Shown: positions 1 through 8,166 of the stretch, in pieces | Position numbering within the stretch: position 1 is the stretch's first letter | How the letters are laid out: every line of letters starts with the position of its first letter | DNA from: Pseudomonas sp. CBZ-4 | GTDB taxonomy: Bacteria > Pseudomonadota > Gammaproteobacteria > Pseudomonadales > Pseudomonadaceae | Direction: 5' to 3' | NCBI RefSeq assembly: GCF_000346755.1 | Contig: NZ_ANNV01000166.1 | Span: forward strand, 39,683-103,682 | Length of the DNA stretch: 64,000 bases | Program-made: the position numbers and the translations under genes | The notes under the pieces: generated by a model | Database searches by the model: none | Seen by the model: only the letters and a program-made list of their open reading frames with translations | What the model was told of the DNA's origin: nothing

Positions 1-586
1 TACCCTGACCAAGCAAATCGAAAAACTCACCGGCGCCAAAGTGGCTCCAGTGAAAACCGCCGCCGCCAAGCCTGCCGCGAAAACGGCGGCAGCCAAACCG
101 GCCGCTAAAACCGTCGCCAAACCACTGGTGAAAGCCGCGGCCAAGCCCGCTGCAAAACCTGCGGCCAAGGCCCCCGCAAAAGCCGCTGCCAAACCGGCCG
201 CCAAGCCCGCGGCAAAAACCGCAGCGGCCAAACCAGCCGCCAAGCCTGCCGCTAAACCGGTAGCCGCCAAGGCGGCTGCGAAGCCCGCGGCGAAACCTGC
301 CGTGAAAGCGGCGGCCAAACCTGCGGCTAAAACGGCTGCCGCCAAACCGGCTGCCAAGCCGGCAGCAGCCAAACCCGCGGCCAAACCCGCAGTGGCCAAG
401 CCAGCAGCCAAACCTGCGGCGAAGAAACCAGCGGTCGCCAAAAAGCCCGCAGCGCCCAAGCCGGCAGTGGTCGCCAAGCCTGCAGCTGCGCCTACCGCGT
501 CGACAGCCAACTCGGTGTCTGCGCCAACGCCCGCTGCTACCCCGACTGTAACGCCGGCAACCCCGACGCCATCCAGTCAGTCCTGA
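1..586 (+). CDS. phaF: PhaF, PHA granule-associated phasin/histone-like protein (3' part only)
   Basis: The reading frame is open from base 2, so the gene starts before the window and only about 195 C-terminal residues are visible. The first residues (TLTKQIEKLTGAK) match the end of the phasin coiled-coil region of PhaF, and the rest is a Lys/Ala/Pro-rich tail of AAKP-type repeats like histone H1. Known role of the family: PhaF coats polyhydroxyalkanoate granules and its tail binds DNA to distribute granules. It converges on the phaC1ZC2D operon as in other pseudomonads, but here a fimbrial locus lies between them. AlgP has a similar tail; the TLTKQIEKLTG segment and the location favour PhaF. 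Confidence 0.93.
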   Translation, partial: TLTKQIEKLTGAKVAPVKTAAAKPAAKTAAAKPAAKTVAKPLVKAAAKPAAKPAAKAPAKAAAKPAAKPAAKTAAAKPAAKPAAKPVAAKAAAKPAAKPAVKAAAKPAAKTAAAKPAAKPAAAKPAAKPAVAKPAAKPAAKKPAVAKKPAAPKPAVVAKPAAAPTASTANSVSAPTPAATPTVTPATPTPSSQS

Positions 587-603
587 TTTTTGCGGGACAT
601 CTG

Positions 604-640
604 AAAATGCCCGGCCTGCGAAGGTCGGGCATTTTTTTTC
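604..640 (+). terminator. Rho-independent terminator after phaF
   Basis: A GC-rich stem (ATGCCCG with CGGGCAT, extended by GCCT/AGGT, closed by a GCGA tetraloop) is followed by eight T residues. It begins 17 bases after the phaF stop. It may also stop transcripts arriving from the convergent fimbrial operon, though the T-run on that strand is short. Confidence 0.9.
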
Positions 641-670
641 GGGCGCACAACGTGGCGCCTGAAGGCACCG

Positions 671-1198
671 CTAGTTGTAGGTGATCGACACGGTCACGGC
701 GCTGGCCAGGCTGCCTTGGGTGATGGCTGCGCCGGTTTTATGGTAGGCCCCTGCCAGTGGCAGCACGGCCTTGTTGCCGCTGGTGACCACCGTTCGGCTG
801 CGCTCGGCGGGCGTGCCATTGGCCGGGATGGTCGAAAGGCCGGGGGCGCGGTGTGTCAGCCAAAGGGCTGTACCCCCGGAAGTGCCGGTGTTGGCGAACA
901 GCATCCCGTTGTCTGCCGAAGGGGTCCCGGTGAATAGGAAGATCACGTTGCGAATGTCCGATTCGCAGTCGGCAGACACCTCGAAATCCAACTGCCCCGC
1001 GTAGGGTGTTGAATCCAAGTCGGAAATCTTGATAGGCGGCAAGGCAATGGTGCGGTTCTCGTCACCCGCCGCCAGGTTGCAGGTGCCCGCGTTGACTTGC
1101 CCGACAAAGGTCAAAGTACCGCTCGTAGCGGCCTGGGCCGCAGGGTGGGTGAAGGTTGCCGCGATTGTCAGCAGCAGAGAAAGGTGGCGCATGTTCAT
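671..1198 (-). CDS. Fimbrial subunit, chaperone-usher type (last gene of operon)
   Basis: This 175-residue protein has a Sec signal peptide (about residues 1-23, ending AQA), a pair of cysteines (about C40 and C78) and a C-terminal beta-strand ending VSITYN with a penultimate aromatic, all typical of type 1-like pilins assembled by donor-strand exchange. ATG at 1198 has a GGGAAAA site 7 bases upstream. It is clearly paralogous to the C-terminal half of the adhesin encoded just upstream (shared GDxNRTI, LFANTG, ALWL and AVLPL..AYHK). It could be a minor or adaptor subunit or terminator of the fibre; the sequence cannot say which. Confidence 0.85.
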   Translation of the reverse strand: MNMRHLSLLLTIAATFTHPAAQAATSGTLTFVGQVNAGTCNLAAGDENRTIALPPIKISDLDSTPYAGQLDFEVSADCESDIRNVIFLFTGTPSADNGMLFANTGTSGGTALWLTHRAPGLSTIPANGTPAERSRTVVTSGNKAVLPLAGAYHKTGAAITQGSLASAVTVSITYN

Positions 1199-1215
1199 CA
1201 GGTTTTCCCAGCGTT

Positions 1216-2154
1216 TCAGTTGTAAGTGATAGTGACCGTGGCAGTGGTGGCCAGGGTGCCTTGGCTGACTGTTCCGTTTTTGTGATAAGCCGCGCCAAGT
1301 GGCAACACGGCGCGATTGCCGGTGACGACCACCGTGCGCGTGTCATTGGCACTGAGGGTCTGTGGCGTGCCGCCGAGGCGGGAGTACAGCCAGAGCGCCA
1401 CACCGCCGGCCGAGCCGGTATTGGCGAAGAGCGAGGGGTTGCCTGGCGCAGGTGTGCCGGTAAAGCGGAACGTCACGTCACTGGCGTCGCTGCAATTGGC
1501 CGTCAATTCGAAATCGTGGGCGCCTGCGCTGATTGCGCTGTCGAAATCGCGCACGCGCACCTCGGGAAGGGGGATCGTGCGGTTGACGTCGCCTGCCTCC
1601 AGGTCACAGGTGGCGGGGGCCCTGATGAAGCTGACCGAGTTGCCGAGTTGCAGGAGGAAACGGTCTGGGACATCCATCCATTTCTTTTCCCAGAAGCGCC
1701 CGCTGGGGATTGTCCAGCTGGTGACGGGGCCGATCTTGTAGAAGGTGGCCTCGGCGTAGGTGAAGCTGGGAACCTTCCCGTAGATGTACTCGGGGCCCTG
1801 GTTATAAAGTGCAAAGTTGGCTTGCCCGCCGCCGGCCCATTTCATCGAAATCGTGACGCCGATGCCTGGAACCTCTGTGAGGTAGGCGCCCGTACTGGGG
1901 TCCTGCAATTGTTGATATCGCCCGATGATCCAACTGCGCTCAGCAACGCGGCAGTCGGCAAAATAGTCGGGCGCCGAACCGCTGAACGCCTGGCGAAGGA
2001 TCACACTGCCGACCGGCAGGCTGTCCGGTACGCTGATCGTCGCTGGCAGGTTCAGGGTGAATGTATCGTTCTGGTATCGGTCACACCCCGCTTCAGCGGC
2101 AAGGGGCAGGCCGAAGGCCAGTAGTGCGCAAGCGAGTGGGGTCGAGTATTTCAT
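1216..2154 (-). CDS. Two-domain fimbrial tip adhesin
   Basis: The 312-residue product has a signal peptide (about 1-22, before GCDRY), an N-terminal domain of about 150 residues that resembles nothing I can name and contains several Cys/Trp residues, and a C-terminal pilin domain (about 171-312) ending TVTITYN. This FimH/MrkD-like architecture, in the usual place after the usher, argues for the receptor-binding tip subunit. The pilin domain closely matches the next gene's product, suggesting duplication. It acts at the fibre tip outside the cell. The ligand cannot be predicted. Confidence 0.8.
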   Translation of the reverse strand: MKYSTPLACALLAFGLPLAAEAGCDRYQNDTFTLNLPATISVPDSLPVGSVILRQAFSGSAPDYFADCRVAERSWIIGRYQQLQDPSTGAYLTEVPGIGVTISMKWAGGGQANFALYNQGPEYIYGKVPSFTYAEATFYKIGPVTSWTIPSGRFWEKKWMDVPDRFLLQLGNSVSFIRAPATCDLEAGDVNRTIPLPEVRVRDFDSAISAGAHDFELTANCSDASDVTFRFTGTPAPGNPSLFANTGSAGGVALWLYSRLGGTPQTLSANDTRTVVVTGNRAVLPLGAAYHKNGTVSQGTLATTATVTITYN

Positions 2155-2205
2155 CTTCAGTCCGTCAGCAATAAACAGGGCATGAGCGCGCGCGTAACGC
2201 GGCGA

Positions 2206-4761
2206 TCAACCGCTTGAATGGGTTTGGCAAGTGCCGGCGTCCAGATGGCGCAAGCGATTGGCTTTGCCCGTGGAGGGCTCGGCGCCCAGCCTGTAGCGCA
2301 GCACGCAAGCGGCGTCGGCATGGGCGCCCCACTTGACGGTCAACGGCCCTTCCGCACGCGACACCCGCACAAAGGCCCTGCCGCCCTGGCCGACCACGCC
2401 AACACTGGCCCCGGCGTCATCGAATACATCCGAGCCGAACGGCAACGGGCTGCCGTCTTCGCGCTGTGCATGGATCAGGATGGCCTGGCCGTTGACCGTA
2501 TCGAAGTGCAGCTTCACCACCGAGCCGGCACGAGGCGCGACGTTTTGTGCGGCGGTCTTGAGCTCCACGTCGACGGACAGATCCTTGGGGTCCAGTTCGA
2601 CAACGTTCTGGCGATAGGGCGTGAGGTGCGGCACCACGGCAAAACCGCGCTTGCCGACCTGGGCGCCATGGTTGCCATTGATCCGTGCACCCTGTGCATC
2701 CGGAGCCTGGACGATGCCGATGGTGTCGCCCAATTCCGGCGCGAAGGTCACGCCGTCGCGGTGGGCGACAATGCCTCCGGTGATGCCGAGGGACATCGAG
2801 CGGTAGCTGTCGCTTTGCCCGTAGCCAGCGGACAACACGCCCTGGCTCGCCTGATATTTCGCGTCGGCGCTTATCGCATGGCTGCTGCCCTGCGTGCGGC
2901 TGCCGCCTACCCCGTAGGTAAATTCGCTGCGTTCGCCCAGGGTGCCGCCGAGGTTCAACCGCTCGCCGCTGCTTTGGTTGCCGCGGTAGGCCGTGGTGGT
3001 CAAGGTCGGCGAGCGTGCATCGCTGCCCAACGGCAGGCTCAGGGTCAGTTCCACTTGCTTGTCCACCCGGTCACTGAGCAAATCCTTGGTGCGCTGGGCG
3101 CTGAGGGTGTAGTGCAGGCCTTTCCAGCTGCCGCTGTAACCTGTGGTGAAGGTCAGGTTGCCGCTGGTACGGTTCCAGTAGTTTTGCGAGGAGCCGGTCA
3201 GGTAGACCGTCCCGTTGCCCACGCTTTGGTTGAGGCTGATGTCCATCCGGTCGCGCAGGCGCGATACGCGGTTCAGGTTGCGCCCATCAATGGCGAGGTC
3301 GCGAACCCGCGCTGCGTCGACGATGCTCAGGTAGCCTTCGGTGGAGTAACGGTAGGCACCGAGGGCAAAGTGCGTGCCGGTGTCGGTGAAGTTCTTGCTG
3401 TAGCGCAGTTGCACACTTTGCCCCTGGCGGGATCCGTTGCCGGGCAGATGTGCGCTTGAACGGGTCAGGTCAAACGACAGTGCCCCGTACGGCGTATTGA
3501 ACGCGGAACCGACCAACTGCGCCTGATAGTCGTCACCCATCACCGCACCGGTGTAGCCGGTCAACAGGTTGCTGAGACCGTGCTGATAGGTGGCTTGCAT
3601 CAGCCTGGGTGGATGGCGCAGGCCGATTTCATCCAGCACGCCAGCACTCAACCCATAGCGGCTGGAGCCGGCGCGCAGCAGGTTGGCGTTGGCGGCGAAC
3701 GGCACGATGAATTCGCGCTGGCGGCCGTCGGCTTCAGTCACCGTGACGCTCAAGTCGCCGCCATAGCCCGTCGGATACAGGTCGTTGAGCACAAACGGGC
3801 CGGGGGCCACCGACACTTCATCCAGCAACACGCCACGCTGGCGCACGGTCACCCGCGCGTTGGTCTCGGCGATACCTCGCACGATGGGCGCGAACCCGCG
3901 CTGGGAGTCGGGCAGCATGCGGTCATCGCTGAACAGGCTGGCGCCGTGCAAGCGCACACTGTCGAACAGCGCGCCCGGGGTATAGATCTCGCCGACCATC
4001 AGTTGGGATTGCAGCGGGCCCACTTCGCGCTGCACATAGGTGTTGCTGCTTTGATAGCCCGAGGCCGCGTCTGTCTGGCTGAAACTGCCGTTGTGGCGCC
4101 AGTGCCAGTCGCCCAGGTTGAGCCCGCTGTTCAGGCCCAGGTAGTGCGAGTCGAGCGAGCGCCCCTGGGTGCGGGTGGCAAAGGTGTTGGCGTTGTAGCG
4201 CACAAAGGCGGCATCGATTCCGCCATCCCAGTGCTTCGGGTCGACAAAGCCGCGAACCTTGCGCGCCAGGTAGATCTGCGGAACCTGGAGTGTCAGGCGG
4301 TTTTCGCCCGGATCGAACTGGCCGGTGCTGCCGGGCAGGTAGCGGGCAATGTCTGCGCAGCGTTCATAGTCGGGGGGTGGCGCGCCGGGTTGATCCTTTG
4401 GCGCGTCCAGGTCGATGCCGAACCTGAGCAGGGCGTCCTGCTCCAGGCACATCTGCGCAGAGTCCCGGCCTTCGGTTGCGACGAAGGTCAAGGTTTCGCG
4501 ACCTATCCACTGGCCGTTCAGGTAAACGTCGGTGCGGTAGTTGCCGGGCAGCACGATGTTGCCCTGGCTGAACTTCGTGATATCGACCTGCTGGCCGCCC
4601 GCGCCATCCGGAAAGAAGGCGGGGTTGAACCCGACATTTTCTACCGCATGGCTGCCCATGGCATAGGCGCCGCTCAGCAGTAACAGGCAACGCGCCGGCA
4701 GTGCCAGACAGGCGCGCACAAAGGGCACGTTTCTGACGCTGGCGTGGGTGTTCAAACTCAT
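2206..4761 (-). CDS. Fimbrial outer-membrane usher (FimD/PapC family)
   Basis: The product is 851 residues from ATG 4761, which has GGAAAGGG about 6 bases upstream; an upstream TTG at 4776 would add five residues but lacks a site. It has a long signal peptide (to about residue 39), the usher N-terminal chaperone-binding domain (VGFNPAFFPDG, GNYRTDVYLNG), a large beta-barrel with plug, and C-terminal domains with the usual late cysteine pair. Length and order fit FimD/PapC. It forms the outer-membrane pore through which chaperone-bound subunits are polymerised. It lies between the chaperone and adhesin genes of one operon. Confidence 0.96.
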   Translation of the reverse strand: MSLNTHASVRNVPFVRACLALPARCLLLLSGAYAMGSHAVENVGFNPAFFPDGAGGQQVDITKFSQGNIVLPGNYRTDVYLNGQWIGRETLTFVATEGRDSAQMCLEQDALLRFGIDLDAPKDQPGAPPPDYERCADIARYLPGSTGQFDPGENRLTLQVPQIYLARKVRGFVDPKHWDGGIDAAFVRYNANTFATRTQGRSLDSHYLGLNSGLNLGDWHWRHNGSFSQTDAASGYQSSNTYVQREVGPLQSQLMVGEIYTPGALFDSVRLHGASLFSDDRMLPDSQRGFAPIVRGIAETNARVTVRQRGVLLDEVSVAPGPFVLNDLYPTGYGGDLSVTVTEADGRQREFIVPFAANANLLRAGSSRYGLSAGVLDEIGLRHPPRLMQATYQHGLSNLLTGYTGAVMGDDYQAQLVGSAFNTPYGALSFDLTRSSAHLPGNGSRQGQSVQLRYSKNFTDTGTHFALGAYRYSTEGYLSIVDAARVRDLAIDGRNLNRVSRLRDRMDISLNQSVGNGTVYLTGSSQNYWNRTSGNLTFTTGYSGSWKGLHYTLSAQRTKDLLSDRVDKQVELTLSLPLGSDARSPTLTTTAYRGNQSSGERLNLGGTLGERSEFTYGVGGSRTQGSSHAISADAKYQASQGVLSAGYGQSDSYRSMSLGITGGIVAHRDGVTFAPELGDTIGIVQAPDAQGARINGNHGAQVGKRGFAVVPHLTPYRQNVVELDPKDLSVDVELKTAAQNVAPRAGSVVKLHFDTVNGQAILIHAQREDGSPLPFGSDVFDDAGASVGVVGQGGRAFVRVSRAEGPLTVKWGAHADAACVLRYRLGAEPSTGKANRLRHLDAGTCQTHSSG

Positions 4762-4901
4762 GTTTACCCTTTCCAAAAATAGGCACTGTCCGAATCCGGG
4801 CCAAGGGGAGCCCTGCCCTGAAAAATGGGCATCAAGACGAACCTGTGCAGTGGAGTGAGTCGCGCGGGCGGGACGTTACGGCGCCACGCAAGCCTCATCG
4901 T

Positions 4902-5669
4902 TCATGTCGAGACCTTGGCGCTGTGCGCGCTGCGCACTCCGTAGTCGTCGAGTGTCTGGAACTCAACAGTGGCGGCGCCCGGTGGCGTCTTGAGGGTGGG
5001 CAGTTCAAAGCGCTGGCGCGCCCCCGGGGCCACCATGTTTCCGGCGCCTGATCCAGCGGCCTTGCGCGCGTGACGGTGTGCCGATTCCAGCACCTCGATC
5101 TGTTCGAACGTCACGTAGTAAGGCGTGGGGTTGAAGACCTCCAGGACTTGGCCCTGCGCCGTTGATTCACGCCGCCATTGCAGTTTCCCCGGTGCCGCAT
5201 CGACGCCATACGGCAGGTTCGGCGGTCGCAAAAACAGCTTGATCCGGGAACGGAAGGCCAGTTGCAGTTGATTGGCCTCCTGGGAATGCGCAGGCACTTC
5301 CAGCAGGTTGAACCAGAACAGGCTTTCCTGATTCGCCGCCTGGGCCTCGCCCGTATACGCCAGGCGCACCACCTGTTGCTTGCCCGGCTCCATGCGGAAG
5401 ATCGGTGGCGTGGCGATAAACGGCACGCTGGCCAGGTCCGGTGTGGCGTGTTCGTCGCCGCTGTCCAGCCAGACTTGGATCAGTACGGGGGCGCGGTTCT
5501 TGCTCTCCAGCCTGACTGTTACTTCCTTGTCGTCTTGCGGGTAGATGATCCGGGTGTTGTTGATGACCACGCTGGCGTGCGCGGCGGCTGCGCCGAGCAG
5601 TGCGAAGATCAATGCCATGAGCCTGGCGGCAAGCGGTGAAACGAAGGTGGCGTTCATGCAAGAGGTCAT
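4902..5669 (-). CDS. Periplasmic fimbrial chaperone, second copy (PapD family)
   Basis: A 255-residue PapD-like chaperone with signal peptide and two immunoglobulin-like domains. Visible family marks are the N-terminal strand after cleavage (ASVVINNTRIIYP), the domain-1 segment ending in the subunit-binding LAFRSRIKLFLRP with its conserved basic residue, and RMEPGKQQVVRL. ATG 5669 overlaps the stop of the preceding chaperone gene as ATGA; a second ATG at 5657 is possible. It is clearly homologous to that preceding chaperone but diverged. The two may serve different subunits. Confidence 0.93.
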   Translation of the reverse strand: MTSCMNATFVSPLAARLMALIFALLGAAAAHASVVINNTRIIYPQDDKEVTVRLESKNRAPVLIQVWLDSGDEHATPDLASVPFIATPPIFRMEPGKQQVVRLAYTGEAQAANQESLFWFNLLEVPAHSQEANQLQLAFRSRIKLFLRPPNLPYGVDAAPGKLQWRRESTAQGQVLEVFNPTPYYVTFEQIEVLESAHRHARKAAGSGAGNMVAPGARQRFELPTLKTPPGAATVEFQTLDDYGVRSAHSAKVST

Positions 5670-6442
5670 CGGGCAACTGAAGAGGTCAGCGTTGCCGAGT
5701 GGCGCACACGGGCACCGAAGTCGCTGACGCTGGTGAATTCGACTTTGGGCGTACCGCCCGGGCGATGGCGCAGCAACGGCAGGGCATACAGTCTTACCCC
5801 GCCGGCGGGCATCAGCAGGCCGTCGTTGGCGTCTTTGTTGGGCGCTTTGCTGAACCGTTTGCCTTCGCTCAGCAGGTCAACCGAGGTCAGGGAGATATGG
5901 TAGGGCGTAGGGTTGGTCGCTTGCAGGGCGTAGCCCTGGCCGTGGGCAACCAGTTGCCATTGCAGTTTTGCCGCCGCGCTGCCCACCGGGTAGGGCAAGG
6001 CCTGGGGCCGCAGAAACACACGCAAGCGGGTGCGGAAGGCCAGTTCGATCTGATTGTTCTGTTCGGCCCCGGCGGTCAGCGGCGGAACTTCCAACACGTT
6101 GAGCCAGTACAGGCTTTCGCGATCAGTGGGTGTGTCTTCCCCCGAATGGCGCAGGCGCAACGCCTGTTGCTGATGGGGCTCAATGCGGAAGATCGGTGGC
6201 GACAGGCTGAACGGTGTGCGCGCCGTTGCCGGTGTCGAGCGAATGTCGCCGGTATCCAGCCAGGTCTGCACCAGCGCCGGGCGGTGACCTTTGTTCTCCA
6301 GCCGTACGACAACCTCCTGCTGGTCGGCAGGATAGATCACACGGGTGCCGTAGATAATGACCCCCGCCTGAGCGGGAAATGCGTGCAGCAGTAACCATCC
6401 GACGCCACAGGTGGCAAGCGCGAGGCAGGCCAGCTTTTTCAT
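5666..6442 (-). CDS. Periplasmic fimbrial chaperone, first copy (PapD family)
   Basis: A 258-residue PapD-like chaperone starting at ATG 6442 with AAGAGAG upstream; a TTG at 6448 is a weaker option. It has a signal peptide ending AQA, then GVIIYGTRVIYPADQQEV, and the domain-1 subunit-binding region LAFRTRLRVFLRP. It lies directly after the first pilin gene and overlaps the second chaperone by 4 bases. Tandem chaperone genes are a less common arrangement than the single chaperone of type 1-like loci. Confidence 0.93.
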   Translation of the reverse strand: MKKLACLALATCGVGWLLLHAFPAQAGVIIYGTRVIYPADQQEVVVRLENKGHRPALVQTWLDTGDIRSTPATARTPFSLSPPIFRIEPHQQQALRLRHSGEDTPTDRESLYWLNVLEVPPLTAGAEQNNQIELAFRTRLRVFLRPQALPYPVGSAAAKLQWQLVAHGQGYALQATNPTPYHISLTSVDLLSEGKRFSKAPNKDANDGLLMPAGGVRLYALPLLRHRPGGTPKVEFTSVSDFGARVRHSATLTSSVAR

Positions 6443-6510
6443 GCGCAAAGCTCTCTTCTAATCCGGCGGATGGGCCTGCCGGACAGCAGCAGGCCCACGT
6501 ACTCTCTTGG

Positions 6511-7092
6511 TTAGTCGGCGTACACGATCATGAAGCCGACGCGGGTTTTGACCGTGCCCTCCGTCGCAGCGCCGCTGGCGTACAGTTGCGCGGCCAGTGG
6601 GATCACAGCCTGGTTGTCGGCGATCACCACGCCTTCGGATTTTTCGGTGTAAACGTTAATCGGCGAGCCGTCACGGTTCGTCACTTCAACCTGTACGTTC
6701 TTGGCGTTTGTGGTGTCGGACGGATCATCGTGGCCGTCGATATTCAAGCGCCCGGTCGCCACATCGATGGCCGGGCTGGTGGGGTCGAATGCAACCATGG
6801 CGGTACGGCCGTTGGTGCAACTGCCTTCGCCGGGTGCGCCAATGCGGATGGTGAAACCGGTCAGGTTGGCGCGATCACCCGGTTTCGCCAGGCGTGCGGC
6901 GGATACACCGCCCAGGTTCACGTCCTTGACCACTGCACCGGTGCCGGGCGCTGCGCCTTCGATGGTGCAGGTCGTATCGTTCACCAGCCCGGTGAAATTG
7001 ATCGTTCCATCATTTGCAGCATGGGCCGCTTGCGAGACGGTAGCGGCCACGGCAAGTGTCGCAACAAAGGTGGAGAGAACATTGAATTTCAT
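6511..7092 (-). CDS. Major fimbrial subunit (first gene of operon)
   Basis: The product is a 193-residue pilin with a signal peptide of about 25 residues (ending AHA), Cys42 in VNDTTCTIEG paired with a later Cys (GEGSCTNG), and a C-terminal strand GFMIVYAD. The start ATG has GGAAA 6 bases upstream. First position in the operon, next to the regulatory region, is usual for the structural shaft subunit. About 60 bases separate it from the first chaperone gene. Confidence 0.88.
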   Translation of the reverse strand: MKFNVLSTFVATLAVAATVSQAAHAANDGTINFTGLVNDTTCTIEGAAPGTGAVVKDVNLGGVSAARLAKPGDRANLTGFTIRIGAPGEGSCTNGRTAMVAFDPTSPAIDVATGRLNIDGHDDPSDTTNAKNVQVEVTNRDGSPINVYTEKSEGVVIADNQAVIPLAAQLYASGAATEGTVKTRVGFMIVYAD

Positions 7093-7224
7093 AGTGTTTC
7101 CAATCTTGAGTTAACTGAGTAACCCACCACAGATTGAAGCGTTACATCGGTGTTGTTCTGGATCTTTATAGCGTGGTGGGGGCTCCTAATTTGTCTGGGA
7201 AAGTTGACGCGGCCTATAGAAGTG

Positions 7225-7244
7225 TCACGAGATTGCTCTCGTGA
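7225..7244. promoter_or_regulatory. Perfect inverted repeat, candidate operator
   Basis: TCACGAGA, four bases (TTGC), then TCTCGTGA: an 8-base perfect inverted repeat. It lies about 133 bases upstream of the pilin start and 60 bases upstream of the possible TATAAA. No T-run follows on either strand, so it looks like a protein-binding site more than a terminator. Confidence 0.5.
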
Positions 7245-7413
7245 TTGTTCGAAAATCAACGGTTTGTAGTTAAAGAATTTATGCCGGAATAGGTCCGTAA
7301 GAAGTAGGTGTAAGTCTTGTCTGTAGTACTGGGATGTAAGAGTGATTCTTGTTGTTTTGCAGGTTGATTACCGTATGGGGCTGCGCTATACCGTGTTCCT
7401 GTAAAGAAAAAAC

Positions 7414-7430
7414 TTGTACCAAGTTGTACC
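7414..7430 (+). promoter_or_regulatory. Tandem direct repeat TTGTACC, candidate regulator-binding site
   Basis: TTGTACC occurs at 7414-7420 and again at 7424-7430, a period of 10 bases that puts both copies on the same helix face. It ends 28 bases before the response regulator start, where an autoregulatory site would be plausible. Confidence 0.4.
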
Positions 7431-7458
7431 TATTTTTACGAGTTTCCCGGTGGTTGAT

Positions 7459-8133
7459 ATGCATACCATCATGTTGTTGGATGATCATGAGATGGTTCGG
7501 CAAGGGATCGAGTTGGGCCTGGGCAACGAGCCCGATCTGGATGTGATCGGCTCCTTCAGGACGTCCAGGGAATTGCTTGAAGCGCTTGCCCGGCGGGTTG
7601 CGGATGTGGTGGTGATGGACTTTACACTGGGGCCTTCGGACACCGATGGTCTGAGCCTGATCCAGACCTTGAGTCGGCGGTTCAAGCGCTGCAGGCTGCT
7701 GGTTGTATCGTCGCACTACACGCTCGCGACCGTATCGCTGGCGTTGAAGGCTGGAAGTCTGGGTGTGCTGGGCAAGACCCAGAAACTCACCGAATTGATA
7801 GTGGCAATTCGAACGGTTGCCCAAGGTCGGATTTACCTGGAACGTTGCATGTTATTGGCGCTTCAGGAATCGACCTCATTTTTTGACCGGGTGGATGTTA
7901 ATTCGCCCGTGGTACGTCCGGCGTCTTTGCGCTTGAATACCCGCCTCACGCCAAAAGAGCAGGAAGTATTGCGTTGTTTTCTCGAGGGCATGTCCGTAAG
8001 TTCAATTGCGGTAAAGTTCTCGCGCAGTGTGAGTACCATCAGCACGCAAAAACAGTCAGCCTATCGAAAACTGGGGATCAAGACTGACAGCGAACTGTTC
8101 ATGTTCACTAAACAGTTTGGCCGGCCGGGGTGA
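7459..8133 (+). CDS. Orphan response regulator, RcsB/NarL-like (REC plus LuxR-type HTH)
   Basis: From ATG 7459 the product is 224 residues; GGTGG lies a few bases upstream, and GTG 7450 is a possible alternative. The receiver domain shows acidic residues LLDD (8-9), the phospho-acceptor Asp in VVVMDFTLG (about D54) and the conserved Lys in GKT. A C-terminal LuxR-type HTH runs from LTPKEQEVLRCFLEG to STISTQKQSAYRKLGIK, closest in style to RcsB. No sensor kinase gene is nearby. Divergent orientation suggests it controls the fimbrial operon. One sampled 60-base line (7861-7920) is 52% GC, below the core genes, consistent with acquisition. Confidence 0.88.
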   Translation: MHTIMLLDDHEMVRQGIELGLGNEPDLDVIGSFRTSRELLEALARRVADVVVMDFTLGPSDTDGLSLIQTLSRRFKRCRLLVVSSHYTLATVSLALKAGSLGVLGKTQKLTELIVAIRTVAQGRIYLERCMLLALQESTSFFDRVDVNSPVVRPASLRLNTRLTPKEQEVLRCFLEGMSVSSIAVKFSRSVSTISTQKQSAYRKLGIKTDSELFMFTKQFGRPG

Positions 8134-8166
8134 TGGCCTGTTTGAAAACACTATTGGGGCACACCG

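Larger units (their letters stand above)
7093..7458. other. Divergent control region between fimbrial operon and response regulator
   Basis: This 366-base stretch has no gene and is visibly AT-richer than its neighbours. It holds a perfect inverted repeat at 7225-7244, a direct repeat at 7414-7430 and a possible minus-strand -10 hexamer TATAAA at 7165-7170, about 73 bases before the major pilin start, with no good -35. It must carry the promoters of the fimbrial operon and of the regulator gene. Confidence 0.6.

Noticed and set aside
41..480. Short tandem repeats in the first 480 bases as a possible minisatellite or CRISPR
   Set aside because: They encode degenerate AAKP units of PhaF with variable codons; there are no unique spacers.
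7279..7824. 181-codon minus-strand frame over the response regulator
   Set aside because: Its translation is Gln/His-rich with no motif and it is antisense to a well-formed receiver domain.
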